64,000 nucleotides of DNA from DATCLS01 sp036563805 (GTDB lineage: Bacteria; Actinomycetota; Acidimicrobiia; Acidimicrobiales; VFJN01). Below the pieces are notes generated by a model. That model was not told the DNA's origin. It was given only the letters and a program-made list of their open reading frames with translations, and ran no database searches. Where the stretch lies: NCBI GenBank assembly GCA_036563805.1, contig DATCLS010000002.1:62001-126000 (forward strand), in the 5' to 3' direction. The position numbers and the translations under genes were made by a program. This document shows, in pieces, positions 46,407 to 55,385 of the stretch (the stretch's first letter is position 1; each line of letters begins with the position of its first letter).

Positions 46407-47180
46407 TCAGAGCCGGTCGAGCAGGGCGGCGAGCGCGTCGGCGACCCGCTCGCGCTGCTGCTCCCAGCGCTGGCCGCGCCGGCGGATCCCGCCGGCCGCC
46501 AGCACGACCGCGGCGGGCGGGGCGCCGATGATCAGCGCCGGCTCGTGGAACAGCGCCCCGCCCAGTCCGAGCAGCAGGCCGACGCCGGCCCCCATGCCGG
46601 CCGAGCCGGTCACGATGCCGGCCCGGGTCCGGGCCAGCGCGGCCTCGGCCCGCACCAGCGTGCCGCCGTCGGCCTCGGTGGCGACGACGGTGACGCTGGC
46701 CACCCCGTCGAGGCGGACGGCCCGGGCGAAGTCGAGGCGGCGCTGCAGCTTGGCCACGAGGTCCTCGCGGGGCCGGAACACGGCCCGGTCGCCGGTGCGG
46801 CGCCCGGGCTCGAACAGGTGGGCCCGCAGCAGGCGGGTGACGGCGTCGAGCACGGCCGGGGGCGACCCGGCCACTGGGCGCTGGTCGACGACCACGTCGG
46901 ACGCCCGCGTGCAGCGGATCCGGCCGCCCGGCGGCCGGCCCAGCGAGCCGACCCGCAGCTCGGCGATCGCTTGGCGGACGGCGGCGGGGGACAGGCCGAC
47001 CTCGCTCGCCGCCGCCTCGACGGCCGCCGGGTCGTAGCGGGTCGGGTCGGCGGGATCGGCCGCCGCCTCGAGCTCAGCGGCCCGCCGCAGGACGAGCGCC
47101 ACCTCGTCGCTGGACAGGCCCTCGCGGGACCGGCTCTCCCGGGACCGGCTCTCCACCACGGACCCATCATCGCCCGTCAC
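46407..47180 (-). CDS. Hypothetical protein with helical N-terminus and TM hairpin
   Basis: Family not recognised. About 257 residues from GTG 47180 (GTG 47159 is an alternative start). Residues about 20-75 form a helical module with AVEAAASEVGLSPAAVRQAIAEL, of the kind that recurs in actinobacterial membrane proteins. A charged middle domain follows, then a hydrophobic hairpin (GIVTGSAGMGAGVGLLLGLG, then ALIIGAPPAAVVLAAGG) and an amphipathic C-terminal helix. Convergent with aspS, divergent from rarA; the shared upstream region has a 22-bp triple repeat. Confidence 0.6.
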   Translation of the reverse strand: MTGDDGSVVESRSRESRSREGLSSDEVALVLRRAAELEAAADPADPTRYDPAAVEAAASEVGLSPAAVRQAIAELRVGSLGRPPGGRIRCTRASDVVVDQRPVAGSPPAVLDAVTRLLRAHLFEPGRRTGDRAVFRPREDLVAKLQRRLDFARAVRLDGVASVTVVATEADGGTLVRAEAALARTRAGIVTGSAGMGAGVGLLLGLGGALFHEPALIIGAPPAAVVLAAGGIRRRGQRWEQQRERVADALAALLDRL

Positions 47181-47213
47181 CGGGGCGATGTCGCCCCGCG
47201 GCCCGACGGTCCC

Positions 47214-47279
47214 GGGCCCGACGCCCGAGGATCCGGGGCCCGACGCCCGATGATCCGGGGCCCGACGCCCGATGATCCG
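47214..47279. repeat. 22-bp unit repeated three times upstream of rarA
   Basis: Units 47214-47235, 47236-47257 and 47258-47279 each begin GGGCCCGACGCCCGA; units 2 and 3 are identical and unit 1 differs by one base. Located in the divergent promoter region. Confidence 0.85.
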
Positions 47280-47311
47280 GGACCCCGGGGCCGGGCTGTC
47301 CGGCCGGCCGG

Positions 47312-47317
47312 TACCCT
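47312..47317 (+). promoter_or_regulatory. -10 element of rarA
   Basis: TACCCT ends 7 nt before GTG 47325. Confidence 0.55.
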
Positions 47318-47324
47318 CCCGACG

Positions 47325-48821
47325 GTGGGTGACGACCTGTTCGCCGCGGCCGCCGAAGAGCGCCTGGCCCAGCAGGCGCCGCTGGCCGCCCGCCTGCGGC
47401 CCCAGCGCCTCGACGACGTCGTCGGCCAGGACGAGCTGGTGGGGCCGGGCCGCCCGCTGCGGGTGCTGGTCGAGTCCGACCGGCTGTCCTCGGCCATCTT
47501 CTGGGGGCCGCCCGGCACCGGCAAGACCACCCTGGCCCAGGTCATCGCCCGCCACACCGCCAAGGCCTACGAGCAGCTGTCGGCGGTGTCGGCGAGCGTG
47601 AAGGACGTCCGCGAGGTCGTGGCCCGGGCCGAGCATCGACTGGGGGAGCGGGGGCAGGGCACGATCCTGTTCCTCGACGAGGTCCACCGGTTCAACAAGG
47701 CCCAGCAGGACGCCCTGCTCCCGTCGGTCGAGAGCGGCCTGCTCGTGCTCGTCGGGGCCACGACCGAGAACCCGTACTTCGAGGTCAACGCCCCGCTGAT
47801 GAGCCGGTCCACGCTGTTTCGGCTCCAGCCCCTCGGCCCCGAGGCGATCGCCGAGCTGTTGCGCCGGGGGCTCGAGGCCGAGCGGGCCACGGCCGAGGAC
47901 GAGGCCGTCCGCCACCTGGCCGAGCGGGCCGGCGGCGACGGCCGCCACGCCCTGACCAGCCTCGAGGTGGCGGTGGCGCTGGCCCGCAGCCGGGCCGAGG
48001 GCACGGGCGGCACCGGCGGCGGCGCTGGTGGCGGTGACGCTGCCGGCCCGGGCCCCGCCGGTGCAAGCGCGGTGCGGGTGACGGTGGCCGACGCCGAGGC
48101 GGCGCTCGGGACCAAGCTCCAGCGCTACGGCCGCGACGACCACTACGACGTCGTCTCGGCGTTCATCAAGAGCGTCCGGGGGTCGGACCCCCAGGCGGCG
48201 CTCCACTGGCTGGCCCGCATGCTGGAGGCCGGCGAGGACGCCCGGTTCATCGCCCGCCGCCTGGTCATCCTGGCCAGCGAGGACGTCGGCGAGGCCGACC
48301 CGATGGGCCTGGTCGTGGCCACGGCGGCCGCCCAGGCCGTCGAGCTGGTCGGCCTGCCCGAGGCTCAGCTCAACCTCGCCCAGGCCACGATCCACCTGGC
48401 CACGGCGCCGAAGTCCAACCGGTCGGCCGAGGGCATCTGGCGGGCCCGGGCGGACGTCCGCCAGGGGGCGACCGGCGAGGTCCCGGTCCACCTCCGCGAC
48501 GCCCACTACCGGTCGGCCCACTCGCTCGGGCACGGTGTGGGCTACGAGTATCCTCACGACGACCCCCGCGGGTGGGTGCCGCAGCGGTACCTGCCCGACG
48601 GCATGGACGACGTGGCGTACTACCGCCCGTCCCGCCACGGCTTCGAGCAGGAGATCCGCACGCGCATGGAACGGCTGGCCGCGAGCGCCGAGCACCCCGA
48701 CGGCACCACCGCCGACGACGACGGGCGGCGCGCCGGCCGGCCCGCCGGAGCCGCCGGCACCGACGCGGCCCCGACCGGCGCGGCGGGCGCCGACGGCGCC
48801 GAGGAGGGCGGGGGCCGATGA
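47325..48821 (+). CDS. rarA: Replication-associated recombination ATPase RarA (MgsA)
   Basis: AAA+ protein acting at stalled forks, 498 residues. LRPQRLDDVVGQDELVGPG, Walker A GPPGTGKTTLAQV (about 62-74), Walker B ILFLDEVHRFNKAQQD, sensor 1 GATTENPYFEVN and the tetramerisation region YDVVSAFIKSVRGSDPQAAL with HDDPRGWVPQRYLP. A Gly/Ala insertion lies around residues 225-245 and a disordered tail follows residue 450. GTG 47325 sits 7 nt after a -10 hexamer. It overlaps the next gene by 4 bp (ATGA). Confidence 0.94.
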   Translation: MGDDLFAAAAEERLAQQAPLAARLRPQRLDDVVGQDELVGPGRPLRVLVESDRLSSAIFWGPPGTGKTTLAQVIARHTAKAYEQLSAVSASVKDVREVVARAEHRLGERGQGTILFLDEVHRFNKAQQDALLPSVESGLLVLVGATTENPYFEVNAPLMSRSTLFRLQPLGPEAIAELLRRGLEAERATAEDEAVRHLAERAGGDGRHALTSLEVAVALARSRAEGTGGTGGGAGGGDAAGPGPAGASAVRVTVADAEAALGTKLQRYGRDDHYDVVSAFIKSVRGSDPQAALHWLARMLEAGEDARFIARRLVILASEDVGEADPMGLVVATAAAQAVELVGLPEAQLNLAQATIHLATAPKSNRSAEGIWRARADVRQGATGEVPVHLRDAHYRSAHSLGHGVGYEYPHDDPRGWVPQRYLPDGMDDVAYYRPSRHGFEQEIRTRMERLAASAEHPDGTTADDDGRRAGRPAGAAGTDAAPTGAAGADGAEEGGGR

Positions 48822-49180
48822 GCGCCACCGACCTCGCGGCGGTCATCGTGGCCGGCGCCAGCGTCGTCGCCGTCGTGCTCCTGGCCGTGGCGCTCGTGGC
48901 GCTGGTGCGCACGCTGCGGGCCATGCGCGACGTCGCCCACCTGCTGCGCACCGAGACGGTGCCGGTGCTCGACGAGCTGCGGCAGACCGTCGACGTGGCC
49001 AACCACGAGATCGAGCGGTTCGACCAGCTCGTCACCACGGCCGAGTCGGTGACCGGCACGGTCGACTCGGCGTCCCGGCTGGCGTACCTGGCGATGGCCA
49101 ACCCGGTGATCAAGGGCGTGGCGTTCGCCAGCGGCACGGCCAAGGCCGCCCGGCGGCTGCGGCCCCGGAAGGGGGAGTGA
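48818..49180 (+). CDS. DUF948-like single-pass membrane protein
   Basis: A 120-residue protein with one N-terminal helix (about 5-29, LAAVIVAGASVVAVVLLAVALVALV split across the segment) and a long amphipathic coiled region (LLRTETVPVLDELRQTVDVA, then ETAESVTGTVDS-like heptads). This matches DUF948-type proteins seen beside alaS in actinobacteria. It is translationally coupled to rarA and followed by a second small membrane gene. Function unknown. Confidence 0.7.
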   Translation: MSATDLAAVIVAGASVVAVVLLAVALVALVRTLRAMRDVAHLLRTETVPVLDELRQTVDVANHEIERFDQLVTTAESVTGTVDSASRLAYLAMANPVIKGVAFASGTAKAARRLRPRKGE

Positions 49181-49187
49181 CGGGCGC

Positions 49188-49478
49188 GTGCAGCTGATCC
49201 GCCGGCTCGTGTGGTTCACCACGGGGGCGACGGCCGGGTTCGGCGGCGCCATGTGGCTCCGCCGGTGGCTGCTGCGGCGGATCGACCGGGTGCTGTCGCC
49301 CCGGGCGCAGGCCCAGGTCAGCGAGTCGGCCCGCCGCGTCGGCCGGGGCCTGCGCGAGGCGGTGGCCGAGGGCCGGGCCGCGGCCCGTCGCCGGGAGGCC
49401 GAGCTGCGGGCCGAGCTGCGGCCCGGGGTGGGTCGATCGGTAATCGACCAGGGGCGCAGCTCGACGCCAGTAGGCTGA
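49188..49478 (+). CDS. Small membrane protein upstream of alaS
   Basis: A 96-residue basic protein: short hydrophobic N-terminus (LVWFTTGATAGFGGAMWL) followed by RRWLLRRIDRVL and an Arg/Ala/Glu-rich helical tail. Start GTG 49188, 7 bp after the previous gene. Proteins of this type recur between rarA and alaS in actinobacteria. Function unknown. Confidence 0.6.
   Translation: MQLIRRLVWFTTGATAGFGGAMWLRRWLLRRIDRVLSPRAQAQVSESARRVGRGLREAVAEGRAAARRREAELRAELRPGVGRSVIDQGRSSTPVG
49471..49476 (+). promoter_or_regulatory. -10 element of alaS
   Basis: TAGGCT ends 9 nt before ATG 49486 and overlaps the end of the previous gene. Confidence 0.5.
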
Positions 49479-49485
49479 TGTCCTT

Positions 49486-52074
49486 ATGGCACCGAGGACT
49501 TCCGCAGAGCTCCGCAAGGCGTGGGACGAGTTCTTCACCGCGCGCGGTCACACGGTCGTCCCCTCGGCGAGCCTGATCCCGACGCATCCCAGCGCCCCGA
49601 TGTTCACCAACTCGGGGATGATGCCGTTCGTCCCCTACTTCCTGGGGGAGGAGCCGGTGCCGTTCGACCCACCCCGGGCGGTGTCGACCCAGCGGTGCGT
49701 GCGGGCCGGTGGCAAGCACAACGACCTCGACGCCATCGGCCGGTCGCCCCGGCACCTGAGCTTCTTCGAGATGCTCGGCAACTTCAGCTTCGGTGAGTAC
49801 TTCAAGGAGCAGGCCATCCCCTGGGCCTGGGAGTTCGTCACCGAGGTGCTCGAGCTCGACGCCGACCGCATCTGGGTGACGGTGCACGTCGACGACGACG
49901 AGGCCGAGCAGATCTGGATCGACGCCGCCGGCTTCCCGGCCGAGCGGATCCAGCGGCTCGAGAAGGACAACTTCTGGGAGATGGGCGACACCGGCCCCTG
50001 CGGGCCGTCGTCCGAGATCTTCTGGGACTACGGGCCGAAGTACGGCCCCGGTGGCGGCCCGGCCAACCCCGAGGCCGAGGAGCGCTACGTCGAGATCTGG
50101 AACCTGGTGTTCGAGCAGTACCTCCGGCGGGCGGACGGCTCGCTGGTCGACCTGCCGAGCAAGAACATCGACACGGGCGCCGGCTTCGAGCGCATGCTGG
50201 CCGTGCTCAACGACAGCCCGACGCTGTACTCGGCCGACACGCTCGCGAGCCTGGTCGACGAGGCCCAGTCGGTTACGGGCCACCGGTTCGGCCAGTCCGA
50301 GCTGGGCGACATCGCCCTGCGGCTGATGGCCGACCACGCCCGCACGATGACGTTCCTGGTGGCCGACGGGGTGATCCCCTCCAACGAGGACCGCGGCTAC
50401 GTGCTGCGGCGGATCATCCGCCGGGCCGTCCGCTTCGCCTACCTGTTGGGCGTCGAGAAGCCGGTCCTGCCGCGGATGGTCGAGCGCACCATCGACGTGA
50501 TGGGCGACGCCTACCCGGTCGTGCGCGAGAACCACGACCTGGTGGTGCCGATCATCACCCGCGAGGAGGAGGCCTTCCGCCGCACGCTGGCCACCGGCTC
50601 CCAGATCCTCGACACCCAGCTCGACAAGCTGGGCCAGGGGGCCACGCTGCCGGGCGACGTCGCCTTCCAGCTCCACGACACCTACGGGTTCCCGATCGAG
50701 GTCACGCAGGAGATGGCCGAGATGCGGGGCCACGGCGTCGACGTGGCCGGCTTCGAGGCGGCCATGGAGGAGCAGCGCCGCCGGGCCCGGGCCGCCAGCA
50801 AGGGTGGGTCCGTGGCCACGGGCGACGAGGTCGACGAGCAGCACCGCCTGCTGCGCGAGCACGGCCCGACCGTGTTCACCGGCCGCGAGGAGTACGAGAC
50901 CGAGGCCACGATCATCGGCATCATCGGCGACGGCCTGTACCTCGACCGCACGCCGTTCTACGCCGAGTCGGGCGGCCAGGTCGGCGACACGGGCACGATC
51001 ACCACCGACACCGGCGTGGTCGACGTGATCGACACCGGCTACGCCCTGCCCGGCCTGCACCAGCACACGTTCAAGGTGCGTGAGGGCACGATCGAGGTGG
51101 GCCAGCGCGCCGTCGCCCGCATCGACGGCGAGCGGCGGGACGCCATCCGCCGCAACCACACCGGCACCCACATCCTGCACTGGGCGCTGCGCTCCGTGCT
51201 GGGCGAGCACGTCAAACAGCAGGGCTCGCTGGTGGCGCCCGACCGGTTGCGGTTCGACTTCAGCCACTTCGAGCCGCTGACCGACGACCAGATCCGGGCC
51301 ATCGAAGACCTCGCCAACCGCGAGATCCTCGGCAACGCCCCGGTCCGCCACTACGAGACGACCATGGACGAGGCCCGCAAGCGGGGCGCCATCGCCTTCT
51401 TCGGCGACAAGTACGGCGACATCGTGCGGGTCCTCGAGGCCGGCGAGAACTCGATCGAGCTGTGTGGCGGCACCCACGTCCGCCGCCTCGGCGACATCGG
51501 CCCGCTGAAGATCGTCTCCGAGCAGTCGATCGGGTCCAACCTGCGGCGCATCGAGGCCGTGACCGGCTTCGGGCCCATCGAGCGCCTCCGGCAGGAGGAG
51601 GAGCTGGTCGACCGGGCCGCCGAGGCGCTCGGGGCGCCGGCCGACGAGCTGCCCGAGGCGGCGCGCCGCCTGCGGGCCGAGGTCAAGGCGCTGCGCGACG
51701 AGCTCAAGGAGCTGCGGCGCCAGGCCGCCGGCAACCAGGCGGTCGAGCTGGCCCGCGAGGCCGTCGACGGTGTCGTCGTGGCCCGCGTCGACGGCACCGA
51801 GCGCGACGACCTGCGACAGCTGGCCCTGGCCGTGCGCCAGCAGCCCGGCATCCGGGCCGCCGTCATCGGCGGCGTCCCGTCGGGCGGCGGGGTCGGCCTC
51901 GTGGCGGCCGTGGCCAAGGACAGCGGACTCAAGGCCGGCGAACTGATCGCCGAGGCGGCCCGCACCGTCGGCGGCGGGGGCGGCAAGGGCCCCGAGCTTG
52001 CCGTGGCCGGGGGGCGCGACCCGTCCCGGCTCGACGAGGCGCTCGACCAGGTCCGCGCCGCCGCCGGCCTGTGA
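49486..52074 (+). CDS. alaS: Alanine--tRNA ligase
   Basis: Full-length 862-residue class II synthetase. The catalytic domain begins ELRKAWDEFFTARGHTVV and includes MFTNSGMMPFVPYFLG and GPCGPSSEIFWDYGP. The editing domain carries the zinc set in RNHTGTHILHWAL and LCGGTHVRRLGDIG. The C-terminal DHHA1/oligomerisation domain ends GGGGGKGPELAVAGGRD. The whole frame is free of interruptions. Confidence 0.97.
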   Translation: MAPRTSAELRKAWDEFFTARGHTVVPSASLIPTHPSAPMFTNSGMMPFVPYFLGEEPVPFDPPRAVSTQRCVRAGGKHNDLDAIGRSPRHLSFFEMLGNFSFGEYFKEQAIPWAWEFVTEVLELDADRIWVTVHVDDDEAEQIWIDAAGFPAERIQRLEKDNFWEMGDTGPCGPSSEIFWDYGPKYGPGGGPANPEAEERYVEIWNLVFEQYLRRADGSLVDLPSKNIDTGAGFERMLAVLNDSPTLYSADTLASLVDEAQSVTGHRFGQSELGDIALRLMADHARTMTFLVADGVIPSNEDRGYVLRRIIRRAVRFAYLLGVEKPVLPRMVERTIDVMGDAYPVVRENHDLVVPIITREEEAFRRTLATGSQILDTQLDKLGQGATLPGDVAFQLHDTYGFPIEVTQEMAEMRGHGVDVAGFEAAMEEQRRRARAASKGGSVATGDEVDEQHRLLREHGPTVFTGREEYETEATIIGIIGDGLYLDRTPFYAESGGQVGDTGTITTDTGVVDVIDTGYALPGLHQHTFKVREGTIEVGQRAVARIDGERRDAIRRNHTGTHILHWALRSVLGEHVKQQGSLVAPDRLRFDFSHFEPLTDDQIRAIEDLANREILGNAPVRHYETTMDEARKRGAIAFFGDKYGDIVRVLEAGENSIELCGGTHVRRLGDIGPLKIVSEQSIGSNLRRIEAVTGFGPIERLRQEEELVDRAAEALGAPADELPEAARRLRAEVKALRDELKELRRQAAGNQAVELAREAVDGVVVARVDGTERDDLRQLALAVRQQPGIRAAVIGGVPSGGGVGLVAAVAKDSGLKAGELIAEAARTVGGGGGKGPELAVAGGRDPSRLDEALDQVRAAAGL

Positions 52075-52140
52075 GCGCCCGGCCGGGCGGCCGGCCGTGA
52101 GCGGTCCGCGCGCCGCCCTCGAGATGCGGGGGCGACGGCC

Positions 52141-52683
52141 GTGACCCGCGCCGTGGCGCTCGACATCGGCACCCGGCGCATCGGGGTCGCCCTGTCCGAC
52201 AGCGCCGGCACGTTGGCCACGCCGTACGAGGTCGTGCCGCGCTCGGGCGACCGGGCGCGCGACCACGACCGGATCGCCGCCCTGGCCGACGACGCCGACG
52301 CCGAGGTCGTGGTCGTCGGCCTGCCGCTGTCGCTCGACGGGACGGTCGGCCCCGCGGCCCGCACCGTCCTCGACGAGGTGGCCGAGCTCCGGGCCAGGCT
52401 GGGCCGCCCGGTCGTCGTGTGGGACGAGCGGCTGTCGACCGCCGAGGCGGAGCGCCGGCTGCGGGGCGCCGGGGTCAAGGGCCGGGCCCGCCGCAAGGTG
52501 GTCGACCAGGTGGCGGCGACCGTGATCCTCCAGGCCTGGCTCGACGCCGGCCAGCCCCTCGACCGGCCCGACCCGGGCGGGCCCTCGGGCGGGTCGCTTG
52601 AGGGGCCCGCGCCCGCCGGCGAGCCCAGCGGGTCGCCCGAGGGGCCCGAGCCCGACATCCCGCCCCCGGGGGCCGGGCGGTGA
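52141..52683 (+). CDS. ruvX: RuvX/YqgF putative pre-16S rRNA nuclease
   Basis: RNase H-fold nuclease implicated in 16S rRNA 5' maturation. Catalytic acids are in VALDIGTRRIGVALSD, VVVGLPLSLDGTVGP and VVWDERLSTAEAERRL; the VDQVAATVILQAWLD helix ends the core near residue 138. A Gly/Pro/Ser tail of about 40 residues with near repeats is unusual for the family. It overlaps aroE by 4 bp. The mltG gene that I recall between these two in mycobacteria is absent. Confidence 0.93.
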   Translation: MTRAVALDIGTRRIGVALSDSAGTLATPYEVVPRSGDRARDHDRIAALADDADAEVVVVGLPLSLDGTVGPAARTVLDEVAELRARLGRPVVVWDERLSTAEAERRLRGAGVKGRARRKVVDQVAATVILQAWLDAGQPLDRPDPGGPSGGSLEGPAPAGEPSGSPEGPEPDIPPPGAGR

Positions 52684-53558
52684 CCGGGGCGATCCGGGGG
52701 ACCACCCGGGTGGCGGCGGTGATCGGGTGGCCGGCCCGGCACTCGCTCTCCCCGGTCATCCTCAACGCCGCCTTCGAGGCGGCGGGCGCCGACTGGGTGT
52801 TCACCGCCTTCGAGGTGCCCGACGGCCGGGGCGGCGACGCCGTCGCCGCCGCCCGCGTGCTGGGCCTCGGCGGGCTGGCGGTGACCATGCCCCACAAGGG
52901 GGCGGTCGCCGCCGCCGTCGACGAACTGACCCCGGCGGCCGCGGCGCTGGGCGCCGTGAACTGCGTGTTCTGGCGGGACGGGGCGCTCGTCGGCGACAGC
53001 ACCGACGGGCCGGGCTTCGTCGACTCGCTGCGCATCGACGAGGGCATCGACCCCGACGGCGCCCGGTGCGTCGTCGTCGGCGCCGGCGGGGCCGGGCGTG
53101 CCGTCGCCCGGTCGCTGGGGGAGGCCGGCGCCGCCGAGGTGGTCGTCGTCAACCGCTCGCCGGCCGCGGCGGCGCGGGCGGCCGCGCTCGCCGGTCCGGT
53201 GGGCCGGGTCGGCGACCACAGCGACATCCCGGACGCCGACATCGTCGTGAACGCCACCCCCCTCGGCATGGGCGTGGCCGCCGACGGCGCCCCCGAGCCG
53301 CTCCCGCTCGACCCCGAGCTCCTGCGGCCCGGCCAGGTGGTCGCCGACCTGATCTACCACCCGGCCACCACGCCCCTGCTGGCCGCCGCCCGGGAGCGGG
53401 GGCTGGTGGCCGTCAACGGCCTCGGGATGCTCGTCCACCAAGCCGCCCGCAACTTCCGCCACTGGCTGGGCGAGGACGCCCCGCTGGCAGCCATGGCGGC
53501 CGCTGCCCGGGCCGCGCTGGGCGGCCAGCCCGGCGTCTCGGACGGCTCAAATCGGTGA
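52680..53558 (+). CDS. aroE: Shikimate dehydrogenase
   Basis: NADPH-dependent reduction of 3-dehydroshikimate. The 292-residue protein has the shikimate site GWPARHSLSPVILNAAF, the catalytic Lys in VTMPHKGAVAAAVD, the substrate Asn in GAVNCVFW, the dinucleotide loop VVGAGGAGRAVA with VNRS, NATPLGMG and GMLVHQAA. It begins inside the ruvX stop (GTGA). Confidence 0.95.
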   Translation: MTGAIRGTTRVAAVIGWPARHSLSPVILNAAFEAAGADWVFTAFEVPDGRGGDAVAAARVLGLGGLAVTMPHKGAVAAAVDELTPAAAALGAVNCVFWRDGALVGDSTDGPGFVDSLRIDEGIDPDGARCVVVGAGGAGRAVARSLGEAGAAEVVVVNRSPAAAARAAALAGPVGRVGDHSDIPDADIVVNATPLGMGVAADGAPEPLPLDPELLRPGQVVADLIYHPATTPLLAAARERGLVAVNGLGMLVHQAARNFRHWLGEDAPLAAMAAAARAALGGQPGVSDGSNR

Positions 53559-53587
53559 TTGATCCAGACTCACGCGCGGTTCAATAT
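53559..53587 (+). promoter_or_regulatory. Promoter of the DUF4388 gene
   Basis: TTGATC (53559-53564), 17-bp spacer, CAATAT (53582-53587). A conventional -35/-10 pair giving a leader of about 80 nt that ends in a GGAGG Shine-Dalgarno. Confidence 0.45.
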
Positions 53588-53673
53588 GGGCGCGCAGGGG
53601 TTGGAGGTCCTAGGCTCTTCCAGACGCTTGGTGACGGCGGTAACCCCCACAGCCGAACATCGGAGGTAGAGCG

Positions 53674-55323
53674 TTGGCGCTCCAAGGGAGTCTCGACACG
53701 TTCGCACTGCCGGACGTCCTGCGGTTGCTCGCCACGACCGCGAAGACCGGCCGGCTGCGGATCGACGGTGATCGGGGCCATGGCAGCGTGTGGCTTCGTG
53801 ACGGCACGGTCATGGCCGCCGAGGCCGACGGGGCGCTCGACGACGCACCCGCCGAGGAGGTCCTGTTCGAGCTGCTGCGGTTCGAGGAGGGCTCGTTCGC
53901 CTTCGACATGGACCAGCTGTCGCCCAACGGCGAGCAGCCCGAGGACGTGGAGATCCTGCTGCGCAACGCCGGGGCCCTCCTCACCGAGTGGAACGAGCTC
54001 GTGTCGATCGTCCCGTCGCTGCGCCACCGGGTGCGGCTCGTCGACTCGCTGCCGAACGGCGACGTCACGGTCGACGCCCGCCGGTGGCCGGCTCTCGTGG
54101 CCGTGGCCTCCGGCGAGACCGTGGGCGACGTGGCGCGGACGCTCGGCCTGAGTGAGTTGGGGGCCACCCGGGCCGTGCGCGACCTCGTCGACCTCGGCAT
54201 CGCCGAGATCGAAGACCCTCTGCCCGAGGGGCCGTCGTCCACCGACGAGCCGACGATCCCGCCCGCCAGCCGCGAGGACGTCCCGCCCGAGGAGATCGCC
54301 CGCCGCACGCCGTTCGGCAGCCTGGGCTCGGGCGAGTCCCTGGCCACCTCCGTGCCCCGCGCCGACACCGACGGCCTGCCCCGCACCGGCTGGCTCCAGT
54401 CGCCCGAGCGCCCGTCCGGCACCGCCGGCGACGACACCCTCTCCGCCTCCGGCGACCGCGGCCCCGGAGCGCCCGCCAACGGCGTCGCTCCGGCCACCCC
54501 GCCGGCCGGAACCGAGGCCCCCCGCCTGGGCCGCTCGGCTGCCGGCTCCGCCAACGGCGGCAGCCCCGACGCCGCCGACGGCTCGAACGCCGGCAGCAAG
54601 CGGGCTGGCCGCTCGGCCTCCGGCCGCGCCGGGCGCGCCGCCGGCCGGTCGTCCAGCTCCCGCCCCGGCTCGGGGCGTGCCGGGTCCAAGCGAGGCCGCG
54701 CCGGCGCCGGCGGGTCCCGCGACGCCAGCGGCGAGTCCCTCCGGCCCCCGGCCGGCTCGGGCGCCGGCCCCAACGGTGACGGGTCCTCCCGCCCGGGCAA
54801 GAACCGGCCGCCCAGCGGGCCGCGCCGCACCCCCGGCCCCGGCCGGGCGCTGCCGCCCGACACCGGCCCGCTGAGCATGCCGCCGGCCTCGCCGTCCGCC
54901 TTCGACCCGGGCCCGCTCGGGCCGTCGCCGCTGCCGGCCGACACCGGGCAGATCCGGCCCGTGTCGCCGGCGGCGATGCCCCCCGACCTGCGGTGGGCGG
55001 CCGACGACGACGCCGGCCTGCCGCCCACCGCCCCGTTCAGCGGGCTCGGCGCCGGCACCAACGGCGCCGGCAACGGCATGGGTAACGGCCTCGGCAACGG
55101 TCGGAGCAACGGGGGGCCGCTCGGCGGCCCGCCGATGAGCGGCACCACCCCGCTCGACCCCAACGAGGTCGCCCCGCACGTGGCGGCCATGACGCCCGAG
55201 GCCCGGGCCGCGGTGCAGGGCACCGTGGGCAACACGGGCGGCGCGGCCGCCGGCCTCGGCCCCGGCGAGGAGCTGGCCCAGCGCGGGCAGCTGCTCAACT
55301 TCCTGTCGTCGGTCCGTCCCTGA
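53674..55323 (+). CDS. DUF4388 (PATAN) domain protein with long disordered tail
   Basis: A 549-residue protein. Residues 1 to about 100 form a DUF4388/PATAN domain (ALQGSLDTFALPDVLRLLAT, then GSVWLRDGTVMAAEADGAL and LFELLRFEEGSFAFDMDQ), a module found in signalling proteins, often beside GTPases or response regulators. Residues about 110-190 look like a winged-helix-like helical domain (VGDVARTLGLSELGATRAV). The remaining 350 residues are disordered, rich in Pro, Gly, Ser, Ala and Arg, with N-G-x-G-N repeats near the end. TTG start with GGAGG 7 nt before. Transcribed toward the prepilin peptidase. Role unknown. Confidence 0.72.
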   Translation: MALQGSLDTFALPDVLRLLATTAKTGRLRIDGDRGHGSVWLRDGTVMAAEADGALDDAPAEEVLFELLRFEEGSFAFDMDQLSPNGEQPEDVEILLRNAGALLTEWNELVSIVPSLRHRVRLVDSLPNGDVTVDARRWPALVAVASGETVGDVARTLGLSELGATRAVRDLVDLGIAEIEDPLPEGPSSTDEPTIPPASREDVPPEEIARRTPFGSLGSGESLATSVPRADTDGLPRTGWLQSPERPSGTAGDDTLSASGDRGPGAPANGVAPATPPAGTEAPRLGRSAAGSANGGSPDAADGSNAGSKRAGRSASGRAGRAAGRSSSSRPGSGRAGSKRGRAGAGGSRDASGESLRPPAGSGAGPNGDGSSRPGKNRPPSGPRRTPGPGRALPPDTGPLSMPPASPSAFDPGPLGPSPLPADTGQIRPVSPAAMPPDLRWAADDDAGLPPTAPFSGLGAGTNGAGNGMGNGLGNGRSNGGPLGGPPMSGTTPLDPNEVAPHVAAMTPEARAAVQGTVGNTGGAAAGLGPGEELAQRGQLLNFLSSVRP

Positions 55324-55385
55324 CCCGGGGGGCGCTGACCGGTCCGTCGGCCGGCCCCGCCCGGCGCAGCTGGTAGACCACCGGC

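Noticed and set aside
49318..52266. A 982-codon minus-strand frame opposite alaS
   Set aside because: Shadow of alaS with the same compositional artefact; no domain recognised.
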